The notes beneath the pieces are model-generated. The model was not told the DNA's origin and made no database searches. It was given only the letters and a program-made list of their open reading frames with translations. This document shows, piece by piece, positions 44,901 through 56,000 of a DNA stretch of 64,000 nucleotides. Every line of letters begins with the position of its first letter. The first letter of the stretch is position 1. Source of the stretch: Phoronis australis (taxonomy: Eukaryota > Phoronida > Phoronidae); NCBI GenBank assembly GCA_002633005.1, contig NMRA01000010.1:361280-425279 (forward strand). The letters are read 5' to 3'. The translations under genes and the position numbers were made by a program.

Positions 44901-47461
44901 TTCTGGGAAGCAGCCTCCATTACATTCCAAACCTCAGAGACAAGGCTTCTGTCATGGATTTTTAAACTGTTTCTCACAAAATTCTGAAATAATCGAGGTG
45001 CATTAAGTATTTCATTTCCAAAAGAGAGCATTCAGCAGTGGTTTTCACTGCTGGATATGAGGATATATGAGTACAACTTGCATTCTACCAAAGCAGCAGC
45101 AACAAGATGACCTCTGTTTGCAAATATGAAGCTTGGCTGCTGACATCGCAGACTAAGTGAGTTTTCACAATTTCACCAATGAGGATATAGCAACGCCTGT
45201 GCAGATTTTGTCAAAATTTAGTCAGAAATGAAACAGATTCTACCCAAAAATAAAAAGGAAGCATTTTTATCAAAAGCCACAAACTTAATGGGGGAACTCC
45301 AGGTTCATTTTGTAGAATTAATGCCACCAGGCAACAACCAACAAAAGTGCATACACGCAGGTAGTCATGTAAAACCATTGGCCCACCGATGCCTAGTAAC
45401 CAAGCCATCCGTTGTTGATGGAACACTTCGCATTTAAAACAAATGCCAGCAACAACCTCACCTCGAATTTGGCCTTTTTCCTTGGAATGTTACTGTACGA
45501 CATTAGAGTACTCAGAATGTCTTGCAGTTTTTTGTTGCCTTTACAGTTTTGTATAGCCTGTTGCACTTGCTGAAACGGGAAGTAAAATAAATGCAGTGGT
45601 GCATTGCATTGATACAAATATGGAGGTACCAAGGCTCAGTTGCATGAAACAGTCCCAACAGGGACTCAACAATGGGCATTTACAGAATTTGTTTTACTGA
45701 ACGAATTTATGTCTTTCCATCACTTTATCTTTATTGTGATCTCTTTCACCTGACATTTTCTAAATATAATTGAAAACTGAACCTTTATTTCAATGAAAAT
45801 AATAAAGGTTAAGTACTTAACTGGAGCTTGGCATTGTGGGTAAATATCAGACTTAGAGAGGGTGCCTTGGGTAATCTTAGTATGTCAGTTGTAATTGGCC
45901 AGAGTGCAGGCAAATGCAAAAAAGTGGACATTAGAAAGACATGGCAATGTCAGCCTGTATGCAGAAGACATAAATAGGAAATTAATATATGACAATCTGA
46001 AGTCAGGAAAGACAAGGAAGACACAGACAAACTATATGTATCCAGAAGAAGACATTAATAGGAACATGTATGACAATGTCAACCTGAAGCCAGGAGAGAC
46101 AAGGAAGACATAAACAAACTACCTGTATCCATAACTCCTGCTTGATCTCTCCCTTGTTAGCTCCAGGTTTGGGTGTATAGTTTTTTCCGCCATATTTCTG
46201 ATCTTCACTGATACACTTGACATGCTCTTTATAAGAATCACCCCTAGAAACAAGGCAAGAAAAAGTGGCAAATTCAAAGCACGGTGTATTCACTCTACGC
46301 AATGGAACACTTCACTAAATAATGAACGTACCTTTATGAAGTTCTACACAGGAATTATAATCCATGTCCTACAACATAACATGAATGCGGAGTGCGATTG
46401 AATTTTCATTTAATTACAATGTTTCAATGATGTTAATATAGACATACTGACAACCATTTTTTAAAAAATTGCCCTTGAGGATCTTTCAATTTTCAATGGT
46501 ACATGCCATTCATATCTGAGCAGAGCAAACACTGCACTAGACAGAAGCCACTATAACTTGGTTCTCTTCCACACCGTTTTCATTTTTTACAACATTGCAT
46601 GGGATTTCTGGGGCATGACTTTTTATATTCAAGGAACAATTTGTCTCAAATCAGCACGCATATTCAATAATTTTTGCAGAGAACTGTTGCCAAGCATAAC
46701 TGAATGCATGAATTTGTGAATGTTTGAATATACAAACTGAAGGTTCATTTTCGTTTATTTCATTGACGAAACGGACTTAGTTCATGCTATAATTTTGATT
46801 ACGGTTTTACGCGTCATAGCCAAGAGTGCAGATTAAAATTTCATGGCCACACAGTTCAACTGGTTTGCAGTTTATGAAGACGGTCAAATTAAGTGCAATG
46901 TCTCATTGGTTCGTCACGGAAACCAAGTTGAAAAAGAAACACAGAATACACTAAAATACACCCTGGTTAAAATTCTGGGCCCAGGGCCTAATCTCTGAAC
47001 TCAAAATCAAACTTGATATCATTTTCGACAGATGCCTTTCCACTTTACTATGAACTCGTGTCTACTACTTTGTGCTTGGGTGTCTAATTCTGATTTACAC
47101 TTCATGGCTCTGGCACTAAACATATGAGCTTGGGCCTGAACTCGATATCCCGAATTTGAAGTTTGAACTTGTCGATGTTGTAACAAACCTAAGGTTCGTG
47201 AATTGAAGAACAAACTTGAACTAGTATTCGGAGTAGTAGACAACTTGAGTTAGAACTGCAGCAGAACGGAAAGCCATGATAACAATTTTGAGTTTGAGTT
47301 TGGAGGATAGACAATGAAGGTCATACCAAAACTCCTTGCCACAATCGACACAGGACAACATGTCACACTGACGACATTTGGTCGTGTAATGTTTCTCCAC
47401 TTGATTTTTCTTAAGTGACTCCCCGCAAGCGTTACAACAGAAGAACACCATGATGAACAAT
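38767..47461 (-). CDS. LYAR: Cell growth-regulating nucleolar protein LYAR, complete, 8 coding exons
   Basis: Nucleolar zinc-finger protein. Exons on the minus strand are 47327-47451 (coding part), 46123-46243, 45462-45569, 44885-44983, 44560-44638, 43468-43731, 40340-40485 and 38767-38901. Phases match at each join: 1077 bp, 358 codons plus TAG, against about 380 residues in mammals. The N-terminus has two zinc fingers (MVFFCCNACGESLKK and CDMLSCVDCGKEFW plus the zf-LYAR segment). A lysine-rich middle follows, then a conserved C-terminal block (KKFDWEQVVCAILRSAGG, VRKKVLSHYL, KYEKKINKSPMFK). Exon 6 has a second near-identical copy at 41866-42129, interpreted as an assembly duplicate. The gene lies tail-to-tail with the RLR. 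Confidence 0.95.
40340..40485 (-). CDS. LYAR: LYAR exon 7 (conserved C-terminal block)
   Basis: Acceptor GTTTGATTACAG, donor AAAAAG/GTACTG. Two bases complete Asp, then 48 codons: a variable linker and KKFDWEQVVCAILRSAGG, EMALKKVRKK. This matches the family's KFNWKGTIKAIL...LRKK block near the C-terminus. Confidence 0.92.
41077..41127. repeat. Perfect 19 bp hairpin in a LYAR intron
   Basis: ATGGGCAAAACCTCTTGGA (41077-41095), 13-base loop, TCCAAGAGGTTTTGCCCAT (41109-41127). It is the only such structure in intron 6 and is not part of the duplicated segment. It could be a tiny foldback element or a small-RNA-like hairpin; nothing decides between them. Confidence 0.85.
41223..42819. repeat. Duplicated segment D1 ending at single N (42820), contains LYAR exon 6 copy A
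   Basis: About 1.6 kb, near-identical to 42821-44410. It starts AACCACACAACGCAAC and ends AGAGCAGA at the N, while the partner starts right after the N. Unmerged allelic contig ends. Confidence 0.92.
41866..42129 (-). CDS. LYAR: LYAR exon 6, copy A (duplicate, probably the other haplotype)
   Basis: Same 264 bp length, same splice sites and open frame as 43468-43731, with two residue differences (ESVQPE versus ENVQPE, NGVGC versus NGLGC). It lies inside the 1.6 kb segment 41223-42819 that ends exactly at the single N at 42820 and is repeated at 42821-44410. I read it as an unmerged allelic contig end, not a second exon. A true transcript should contain only one copy. Confidence 0.8.
42821..44410. 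repeat. Duplicated segment D2, contains LYAR exon 6 copy B
   Basis: Partner of 41223-42819, with a few per cent substitutions and small indels (for example TTGTTTTAG insertion, missing ~20 bp near 44382). Confidence 0.92.
43468..43731 (-). CDS. LYAR: LYAR exon 6, copy B (proximal copy)
   Basis: Acceptor TTTTACTGCAG, donor AAGG/GTACTC, phases 1 and 1, 264 bp. It encodes the basic KNKRERKEERQRKSKKLEKK segment typical of LYAR and further lysine clusters (KSKKKKRKR, DAKKKKLADDK), likely nucleolar localisation signals. Reading past the donor meets a stop after GTHFCN, but splicing to 40340-40485 restores the conserved C-terminus. Confidence 0.9.
44560..44638 (-). CDS. LYAR: LYAR exon 5 (acidic/lysine linker)
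   Basis: Acceptor TTATTTTAG, donor TCTG/GTATGT. 26 codons of low-conservation linker (KEPSDDSDGKKENCS), ending in phase 1. Accepted because the splice sites and both phases fit. Confidence 0.82.
44885..44983 (-). CDS. LYAR: LYAR exon 4
   Basis: Acceptor TTATTTCAG, donor AAG/GTAAGG, 33 codons in phase 0. NFVRNSLKIHDRSLVSEVWN aligns with the family's NWMKNSLKVH...VWN segment. Confidence 0.93.
45462..45569 (-). CDS. LYAR: LYAR exon 3
   Basis: Acceptor CCCGTTTCAG, donor GAG/GTGAGG, 36 codons in phase 0. KLQDILSTLMSYSNIPRKKA followed by KFE corresponds to the NVPRKKAKFQ region of vertebrate LYAR. Confidence 0.93.
46123..46243 (-). CDS. LYAR: LYAR exon 2 (zf-LYAR domain)
   Basis: Acceptor TTTCTAG, donor CAG/GTAGTT. 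The first base completes Trp; 40 codons include YKEHVKCISEDQKYGGKNY and KGEIKQELWIQ, the hallmark zf-LYAR segment with its H and C ligands. Confidence 0.96.
47327..47461 (-). CDS. LYAR: LYAR exon 1 (start codon, first zinc fingers)
   Basis: The ATG is at 47451-47449, giving MVFFCCNACGESLKKNQVEK, the family's typical N-terminus; an in-frame ATG 9 bases upstream is less likely. Ten bases of 5' UTR follow a good acceptor (CCTCTTTTGCAG), so at least one non-coding 5' exon lies farther right. Cys/His ligands are visible in CNAC, H, CRQC, CVDC. Donor TTTTG/GTATGA leaves phase 2. Confidence 0.95.
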
Positions 47462-47840
47462 CTGCAAAAGAGGGCACCACAGTGAACAGCATACTTCTTG
47501 GGAAGACAAGTGCCAAACCGAAAATTTGTGTTTAAGATATATTCCGACTTGGATAACTGGACAAAGGACTGCTCAAAAAAGGTTGATTATGGGAGTATTT
47601 GTTTGAGTTGGAAGGAATTAAATACATCGACGGCCTCCTAAGGTGTCCCTCAGCGTGCAAAAGGTAATTACAAAAGCGTGACTTTTGATGTTTTAATCAG
47701 CGGGAGGCATAGTCCCCCGAAATGCTCCCAGCATGAAGCGCCTGTAGGAGCTTTATCGTCTTTAGTTGGTCACGGTCTAGCCTAGTTATGTTTCAACTAA
47801 ATCTGTTGTATATTTCATTCGATGTTGTTTGTTTTATTTT

Positions 47841-47980
47841 GTTGTGAAAATGCTTCCGGTGAATCATATATGAGCCTCTGTTAGCCACTCGTTAACAGGC
47901 AATTGCCTATTTGGTGAATGGTTAGCACGCTCGCCAGTTAAATCGGGGTCCCTGGTTAGATTCCCGAGGTCGGGTAATCT
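47841..47980 (+). repeat. tRNA-like repeat, copy 1 (upstream of LYAR)
   Basis: GTTGTGAAAATGCTTCCGGT ... GAATGGTTAGCACGCTCGCC ... GGTTAGATTCCCGAGGTCGG. A-box-like GGTTAGCACGCT and a B-box-like element (damaged here). Repeated at 48207-48345. Confidence 0.65.
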
Positions 47981-48206
47981 GGGAAATTGGCCTCAGACAG
48001 CACGCTTGATGGTGACCTAGACAAGGAGTCAAGGACAATAATGCGAGACAATCGTGGGGTTCATCTGTCAGGCGGCTATCCTGGTCAGATAAAAATCCAA
48101 GAGTAAAATCTTGTGACGTAGTCCAGGAGTAAAATCCTGTGATGAACACAGGAGTAGAATTCTGTGTTCACCTGGCAGATGGCTTGTTCATAGGAAAGGG
48201 GGGAAT

Positions 48207-48345
48207 GTTGTGAAAGTGCTTCCAGTGAATCATATATGAGCCTCTGTTAGTCACTCACTATGGGCAATTTCCTATTGGCTGAATGGTTAGCACGCTCACT
48301 GGTTAAATCGGGGTCGCTGGTTCGATTCCCGAGGTCGGGTAATCT
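48207..48345 (+). repeat. tRNA-like repeat, copy 2
   Basis: Same block as 47841-47980 with an intact B box (GGTTCGATTCC). The pair is directly repeated about 366 bp apart, so a local duplication or two SINE insertions are possible. Confidence 0.65.
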
Positions 48346-51071
48346 CGGCTATTAGTATTACGACAAATTTGAGATGAGTAACTTTTACGGGTGTTTACTA
48401 TCTCCTCTGTATGTCTGTGACATAGACGGCGATGTAACTGCCCAAACTGATGTCTGCCCTGGTATTCTCTTATAAATATACTTCTTGTATTGATTCCAAA
48501 AAACTATAAAAATGAAAGTGGCGAAAACTACGAATCTCCGGCAAGACGAAAGTGAGACCAGGGCAAAAAATACAAATACTGTGCGAAAACTCTCTTACAC
48601 TCGATCAGTCTACCTTAAGTGAGAGAAAGGTGAAGAAAGACAAATATCGGGAGAAATCTTACACTCGATCAGCCTAGCTTGATTCACGCGTACCAACTGG
48701 GGGCAGCCATATGCAATTTCGTAAAAGCACGCGTGAGTTTAGGTAGGCACCAGCGCCGTCTGCTGAGAACTATCGACAGTCAAATCAGAGACCGAAAACG
48801 TCTTCGGTCAAATCAGAAGACACTCTCAATATGATAAAGGACACTCTACGGTCACTGGTCAAACCAATACTGTCTCGCCGAACTTGGCGTGATGCCGGAA
48901 ACTGCGTATAGGTAGTATTGGTCGCCGTGTCCTTATCAGTGAGAACACGTTTATTCTTTCGATCACTGATACTGAAATACACTCTTGCAATTTCGTTGTT
49001 GCCAGAAACGAATCCCGAGGTTACGCCTCAATGCGCTCAAACGAGCGTAAGGAGTTTGCCTAGTGAGGCATCCTACCGGGCGGTTGGGTCAAATCATCAG
49101 CGTAAATCTTCATGCGAGGCGAGTTATTATGGTTTTGCCGATTTTTTCAGTACCCAATGACACTTTAGGCGATGGGCCACGGCTCGAGTTTTGTAGGTCT
49201 TCTAGAAAATGCTTTTTGTGAGTACTTTAAAAGGGCAATTTTATTTTTGGTGTCTTTTGATTCAGTTACTAGGAGTGTTTACAAAATGTAAAAAATTCCT
49301 GCATATAAATTAAGTTGAACATTTTTGAGAATTTTGAGTTTAAATTACGTAATAGTAACCAAAGAGCTTAATGTGTTAAAACAACACTTTTCTTACTTTT
49401 TGGTAAAACAAGTAATCAGGTCTCATCAATATTATTGTATTTAGAAATAATACACTCACATTACATATTTCACTTCAGTAGCCGAATTGCAAACAATTAA
49501 ATAATTAGCACTGCACCAGCTACCAACAAGTCCAACTTTCATTAGTCTGAGAACGCATTGCTCGCCTGTCGCGTTGGTTTAAAATTTTTTATGTTTGATC
49601 TAGTCATGGGGACATAGAATATTCTGTTTACAAAAAAGCAACGAATTTATTTTAAAGATAATTATTCTGTATCACCGCGTCGCCACCTGTGCTATTTTAC
49701 TGATACTTATCTATTTGGCAGACGATGCCGCCATTGCCCTTAATAAAGAGCGTACTGGCGGTCAAAACGTGGGGAATGTATTAATATATTTTAGTACCGA
49801 CGCTCGTCGTATTTCTTATACTATTTTATTCTTATCGGTCGGTAACTGCACGACATTCCAGCATCTATTTTATGTATTTAAAAGCAATTTTTAAGGCTGT
49901 TAATAAATGCAATACAGATGACAGCAGTGCGTGGACTTTTATGATATATTATATGAAATTGCACGGTTAATCCTAAGATTTTACACACGTCATGCATTGA
50001 TGTGAAGACACAAGTATTCAAAATGACATAGACTGTCCATTTAGGTTATATAAAGCTCTAAAAATGCGTAAAAGAAACTTTAGAACGTCGTAGTCTCAGA
50101 AATGGCCGATCGGATACCGATATGAATGCTACGTTTTATGCACGATATTATATAATTGTCTTTTTTATTGAAATGTACCACGTTTGCATGAGGGAATTTA
50201 GAAATTGTATAACTTAAATGATTTTTATGGAAACCAGGCGAAAATTGCATAAAGCAGAAAGGAAATGGTGCTTTTAGAAATCACAGCGTTTTTTTTTTTT
50301 AGGTTTCATACACAGAACTCTAAAATAATTAAGCTATAAGTTCTATAATATTGAAGTTTTGGCGTTTTTCTTGAAACCGTGGTTATCCTATGAAAGTACC
50401 TTTCTTTTGAGCTTAAGACATGGTCACGTGACTCAACACTAAATTGCATCGTGTTGGTATATAAAGTTGTCCCGACCGTAAATTCCGAAGGTTTCTCCCT
50501 TCAGAGAATACATACCTCATTTCAGGGTTGAATGCCATACTTTTGTACATAGTTGACTGAAATGCACAGACGTGTCTTACAACCCTGATATTTTTTTCAC
50601 AACAGACTGTCACTAATTACTCCAAGTGTACACAACCGAAATGGCAGGTGAAGAATTACGTCAACCATGGTTACTTTGTTACACTAGTAATACCTAAAGC
50701 TGCATGCCGCCCGTCGATCGCTGCGCTGTCAATGTTAATTCAACAGAAGCGCTTTGGCGTTTAAAATCTTGTGAATAACCACGATCGTCCGATTATTATT
50801 GCCCAACGAGCACAGGTCACAGACAAGGCCTACGCGCCATTTCGAATTTTGCAAATTTAGGGTTGGACAATATAAATAGCTGAAGCGTTTTCTTGAGCTG
50901 CAGACGGTCTCGATGTTCTCGCTAGTAAAGAATCTCATCATGGTAAGGAATACAGAGAGACCGATTTTTCGAGACTAATTAAATGCCCAATTCGAATTTC
51001 GGTTTTTAGCCAGCTAAACAGCCGAAATGTAGCTTTATCTAAAATATGATGAAATCCAACAGCTTCAATAA

Positions 51072-51512
51072 CTAGTCACAGAGGGAAGTTAAAACTTCGT
51101 TCTTTGACTGATCGAGACCCTCGGGTACTTTCGTTATGGCTTGGCACAAGACCTGGGAGTAATAGCGGTCGAAGTACAGTAGGCCTACTCTGTCGGCGAC
51201 AGACACGAGAAAAGTTGTGAAATGGCAGACAAATTGCCCTTTGACCCAACCTGGGTTCACGTAGTCACCACGAAAGCTGTGAGTGTCCCTACACTTAGAA
51301 GGGACAATCAGTTTTGCGCACTTTTCAAATAAGCAGTAATGTGCCAAGATAGCATCAGTGGATTTTTTTGTCACATAGTAAAATATGTGTAAACTGCATA
51401 TCACCCCATTTTGCTGGGTAAAAACAAAACGGAATCGAGCCTTCAGTTCTAACAACATCGGTCTCATAATTTTCTTTACTGAAATGTCGTTGCCAATGTA
51501 GGTCAGGGGCAA
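51072..51512 (-). CDS. Unassigned 146-codon ORF
   Basis: Single open frame starting MPLTYIGNDISVKKIMRPML; aromatic and cysteine-rich (KGQFVCHFTTFLVSVADRVG, LLYFDRYYSQVLCQ). Long for non-coding DNA of this composition, but I recognise no family and see no neighbouring exons or repeats that would explain it. It could be a lineage-specific gene, a decayed transposon or chance. Confidence 0.25.
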   Translation of the reverse strand: MPLTYIGNDISVKKIMRPMLLELKARFRFVFTQQNGVICSLHIFYYVTKKSTDAILAHYCLFEKCAKLIVPSKCRDTHSFRGDYVNPGWVKGQFVCHFTTFLVSVADRVGLLYFDRYYSQVLCQAITKVPEGLDQSKNEVLTSLCD

Positions 51513-52935
51513 TGTCTAAGTAGTGGGGTTCTAATTAGCGAAGGTTGGCCAATATCAATGAACTCTGAAACGTTTTTAGAGTAGCTGATAGTTTCGATGT
51601 TCTTGATGGCAGCAGAAATAGAATTCTAGCAGTAGGAAATAATATGAGATGAGTTTTTTGAGAGTAAATGTCCTGCTTCACTGAGTTTCCATTTTTATAT
51701 CCAGCCAACCCAGGCCAGTCAAACGGGGTGAAATGCAACTATTAACGGTGGAACTACATAAACAGTCTCGCTCCCTACCCATGAGAGTGACTATGCAAGC
51801 AGGACAGACGTGTCATGGGAGAATTCGAGGGAGCATGGCCCCTTTCCCTCCCCTCCTAAATACACCAGTGCATTCATGCCCAGCTGTAACATGATATTCA
51901 ATGGCGCGGTCATGAAACCACCGAATGGCTATTTCACGAGTTAGAAGTCACATTATTATCATATATGCACCCACGGTGAGTACAATATTCTCACTGAATG
52001 TAATGTTTTGTGAAAGAAAATCCCAAACTAGACTACCTGGTATACTAATTTCATTCCAACAAAAAACATAGCACATCAAACAAATTGTCACAAACATGAG
52101 CATATCATGTCAGTATATTGTCACATTTCTCAATAAATAATGCATTATAAGAACATCAGAAAAATTCAGCAACCTGCACAAACAATCCCTCAGCTGTGCT
52201 CAATATTGTACAGTGAACAAACACCCTCCAGGCGCACCTGTACATATTAACAAGAGATGTCTCTATACTCCTACCCCTCCTGCCACCTAAAATCTTATAA
52301 TTTTCTGTGTCAAAGATTGGATATTATGGTCCTAGGTGGATGGTCATTGGCTTACGCTTGTCATTTGGCAGACTACTAAGGAGTTTTCAAAATTTGCTCC
52401 AAACTTTGAGGATTGTCAAGAGTTTTGAAGCATTATTTTGTTTCAGACAATAGAATGAGAAAATGGTTTTTAATATCTGTTAATAGGCCAAAACCTGGTA
52501 TGGTATCCCTTTAATGTAATAAAGTTACAGGTAGTCTGGCACTAGGGGGACCCTCTAGTACTGGGAGCTTGAAACATAAGCTTCAATGATAGCTCGACAG
52601 TAGATCTGCAACTACTGCGTATGGAGGTGCATTTTACTTGCAACAAATTGAACACACCACAATAAGCAAAAATAATAAGAAACATCTTTTTTAGCTTTGT
52701 GTCACACAGTCCACAATGAAGACCGCAGAGAGTCTTCTCCTGTACATGGCATATCATACTTATGCACTGATGAGAAACTGACCAAAAGAAATAAGTACAA
52801 TTGGATATGAATTAGAGATTTAGTGAAGTTGCGCAAATCCTTTTAGGCACACTCTCAGGTGCAACAACCACAGAGCAACGGCTCAGCTACGGTGCAGTCA
52901 AGTCAAGGCAAGCCACAGTGCCACCTTCTGGCAGA

Positions 52936-53028
52936 CTACTTGATAGTGGAGAACTCCTGCAGTACATACTGCTGCTCCAGATTCGCCACAGAAACAGTCT
53001 TCCTCACGTCTCCGATGATGGAGCGAAC
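52936..53028 (-). CDS. ARMH3: ARMH3 terminal exon
   Basis: Acceptor [33 protein letters not shown] then [10 protein letters not shown] and TAG at 52936-52938. The ending EFSTI-K/S is typical of the family. The acceptor lies at the edge of the 84 bp minisatellite. Confidence 0.95.
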   Translation of the reverse strand, partial: VRSIIGDVRKTVSVANLEQQYVLQEFSTIK

Positions 53029-56000
53029 CTGCGCACAGAACACAAGTGTCAACTGCAGGGGGAGAGTATGCACTGAACACAATACAAAACAATCAACATG
53101 TTGTTCAAATATGTATTCACAGAACACAAGTGTTAACTGCAGGGGGAGAGTATGCACCGAACACAAAACAAAACAATCAACATGTTGTTCAAATATGTAT
53201 TCACAGAACACAAGTGTTAACTGCAGGGGGAGAGTATGCACCGAACACAATACAAAACAATCAACATGTTGTTCAAATATGTATTCACAGAACACAAGTG
53301 TTAACTGCAGGGGGAGAGTATGCACCGAACACAATACAAAACAATCAACATGTTGTTCAAATATGTATTCACAAAACACAAGTGTTAACTGCAGGGGGAG
53401 AGTATGCACCGAACACAATACAAAACAATCAACATGTTGTTCAAATATGTATTCACAAAACACAATTTCTTCCAGCAATGGTGCTGGTGTTTTATTGTTT
53501 CAGTTCAGACATTTTGGTTTTCCGTGATAATGGAGAGATTTCCAATGGAAGTTAATTCAGCAGCAGATAGTATAATTCTAGTATTTTTGTTGTAAATCAT
53601 CAAACCATCAGAATATAATCCATCAGATTTGACAATTATGGCAACAAATCGATCTAAAATCGTTTTGCAGTTGTTCATTCTTTCTTGAGGTGGTGCTGTT
53701 CTTTTTCTGATTATGAGAAGACTGCAACAAGTGGAACTCGCCAGAGCAGTGAGAATGACCTGTCATGACAGATCGTTACCCATGACGATGGGAAAGCGAT
53801 ATTCTGTGTGGCTACTTTTGTCAAGTACTGTGTCAAGTACGTCAACAGCATGTGTTTTAACAACTGAAATTCTACCTTTTACATAACGTAAGGAAATCAC
53901 TGTAGATATAAAGTAGTATTCAAAAACAAACATTTCAACCATAAGATTGCTCATTCTCAAAGGTATGACAGATCTTTGAAAAAAGGCAGTGCTCGAAGCG
54001 TTGGGTATTTAATACAATTTTATATCAACATTTGTAGCCTTAAATTTTAAAAGTTTTACTCCAGTCACTTTTATTGTAAAACCCCAGCTTTTCACAAGTT
54101 TTCAATTTTAATTATTTACAAAGCCACATACCGGCTAAACTTATAAGTGAAGATCAAAACTGCCCATAATTTTCTGTTTAACACTTAACCTTAAGACAGT
54201 GCCATCTGCTGGTCTAATATAAATCATTATCTCAACTTACCAACTGTGTGAAATACGAAGTCTCTTTTGGTTTTTCTGAGTACCGCTCATACTGATCAAG
54301 GCTGTCTTGTAGTTTCAAGGTCAGCGAGTCATAATTAGTTCTCACCACTTCCAAAACCTAAGAAGCAAAAATGAATGTTGTGAATATGGCCTGCTGCTGG
54401 TGCTTTTCTCATGTCACCCAGGGGTCTCCTTCACCTAAGGATAAAGGAACATGTGCCTTCTGAGAGGGGATTTTTTCAGGTGAGAGGAACCCCCCACAGT
54501 TACATACCACCCCACATCAGCAAGACCTCATGTAGCCCAAATTGATGTTATATACCTGTTTCAAAGTGCTTGGAGCAGACCACTCCTTAGAGCTCCTGGA
54601 TTTTTATGGAAATGGACTAGTCTAATTAGTAGGGATATCAGGTAGTAAACTCAGTGCCCAGTTGCATTAAATAGTCCCAAATAGGGCCTCAACTAAGTTC
54701 CCTAAATCTACTGTGTATTTGTGGACTTGTTGAAACAGCAACTGTCCCTGAAGAATCCATTCAGTTTTAGTTAGGGGAGTACCCAACAGCCATGTAACTC
54801 CAGTGGAAATAACACAAAAAATGTACACAGACTCTGGTAAGCCATGAATCATCAATGCTTAAAAATACCACCTACCCGCAATTTTTGGTACACGCCTGCA
54901 GGCACCTTGTCAATATGAGTGATGCCCCCCGTTAATATATGAGTGAGAAAATTGACAAAATAAAATTTCACGCATACCATATTGTGTGGTAAATATGTGA
55001 AGATATCAACATACATATCATGCAGTTAGGCAAGACAACTACTTGACCACAACATAAATGGCAAACCCCAGTGGGTTTAACTTAAGTATCGTAATACCAT
55101 TTGTCTATGGTAAAATATTACCAAATCAGGACACAGTATAGTGGACAAGTGGAATTTTAAAGTTGTACTAACTTCCAGCAGATTGTGTTTTGAGAAACAG
55201 AGAGCATTCATAGAAAATATCAAATGACAAGTTTTGGCATTTTTTGTCCAAACTTGATATGATTCTGTCATACTGTCCCACAAATACAGTGAGATGACTG
55301 GTTTGGGATAGGGTGCGCAAGATGAAAATAAGAAGCAACGAGTATGATTATTCGTTTTAAAGAACGCAATGCATTTCGTCCTGCAACTAACCTGTTCCTC
55401 AGTGAGCGAAGATAAGTGATTGGCCACTGCCCATGAATCGACCTTGGGTGTAAAGTGGTTGATGATGGCGCGAACGTTCACAAGGTGATTGGTCAGGCGA
55501 ACCGCAGACTCTCGGTACTCCTGATTGGTGGCACTGTAGCGGATCCCTGTTGGACGAATTTGGAGGATTTCAATTGCAACGCTGCCGTCATTTTTCAAAT
55601 GTATTGAAGGCCGGCTGTCAGCTCATAAAAATCCGCTAACATCAAAGATAATTTGCATTTTCAATCTATTGTAAAAATTTTAGCATGTCAAATGGCACAT
55701 ACCTCAAGATTATTTGGCGCAAACCATTTGCAAAATCCATGTATTTATTTGATGGATTTTGAACCATTTTGAGGCTTTTTGAAGCTAATTTTCAATCTGT
55801 TTTTAAGATGGTTGTTTTGTGGCACTTGCACCAAAAAGCATGTTACAATAGATCCATGCCCGTATTTTCAATTCTGGTGCACACAAGTGACAAGTGTTGT
55901 TTCCATCATATTGTTTTCACAAATGGATGTTTATGAGCCAACAACCGTACCTGAAAAATATCAGCAGCATCATAGACAAAATTTCCGAATTGCATTAATG

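Larger units (their letters stand above)
47462..52935. other. Intergenic region between LYAR start and ARMH3 end
   Basis: Should contain the LYAR promoter and non-coding 5' exon(s), since the first coding exon is preceded by a clear acceptor. Visible content: two tRNA-like repeats, direct repeats of CTTACACTCGATCAG near 48592 and 48658, and one 146-codon minus ORF (51072-51512). No confident gene. Confidence 0.55.

Noticed and set aside
48207-48345. Functional tRNA gene
   Set aside because: The tRNA-like part is embedded in a longer duplicated repeat and lacks a clear cloverleaf; better explained as SINE-derived.
52859-53527. 222-codon plus-strand and 180-codon minus-strand repeat ORFs
   Set aside because: They arise from the 84 bp minisatellite (28 codons per unit) and are open in several frames; only the minus-strand tail 52936-53028 is a real exon (ARMH3).
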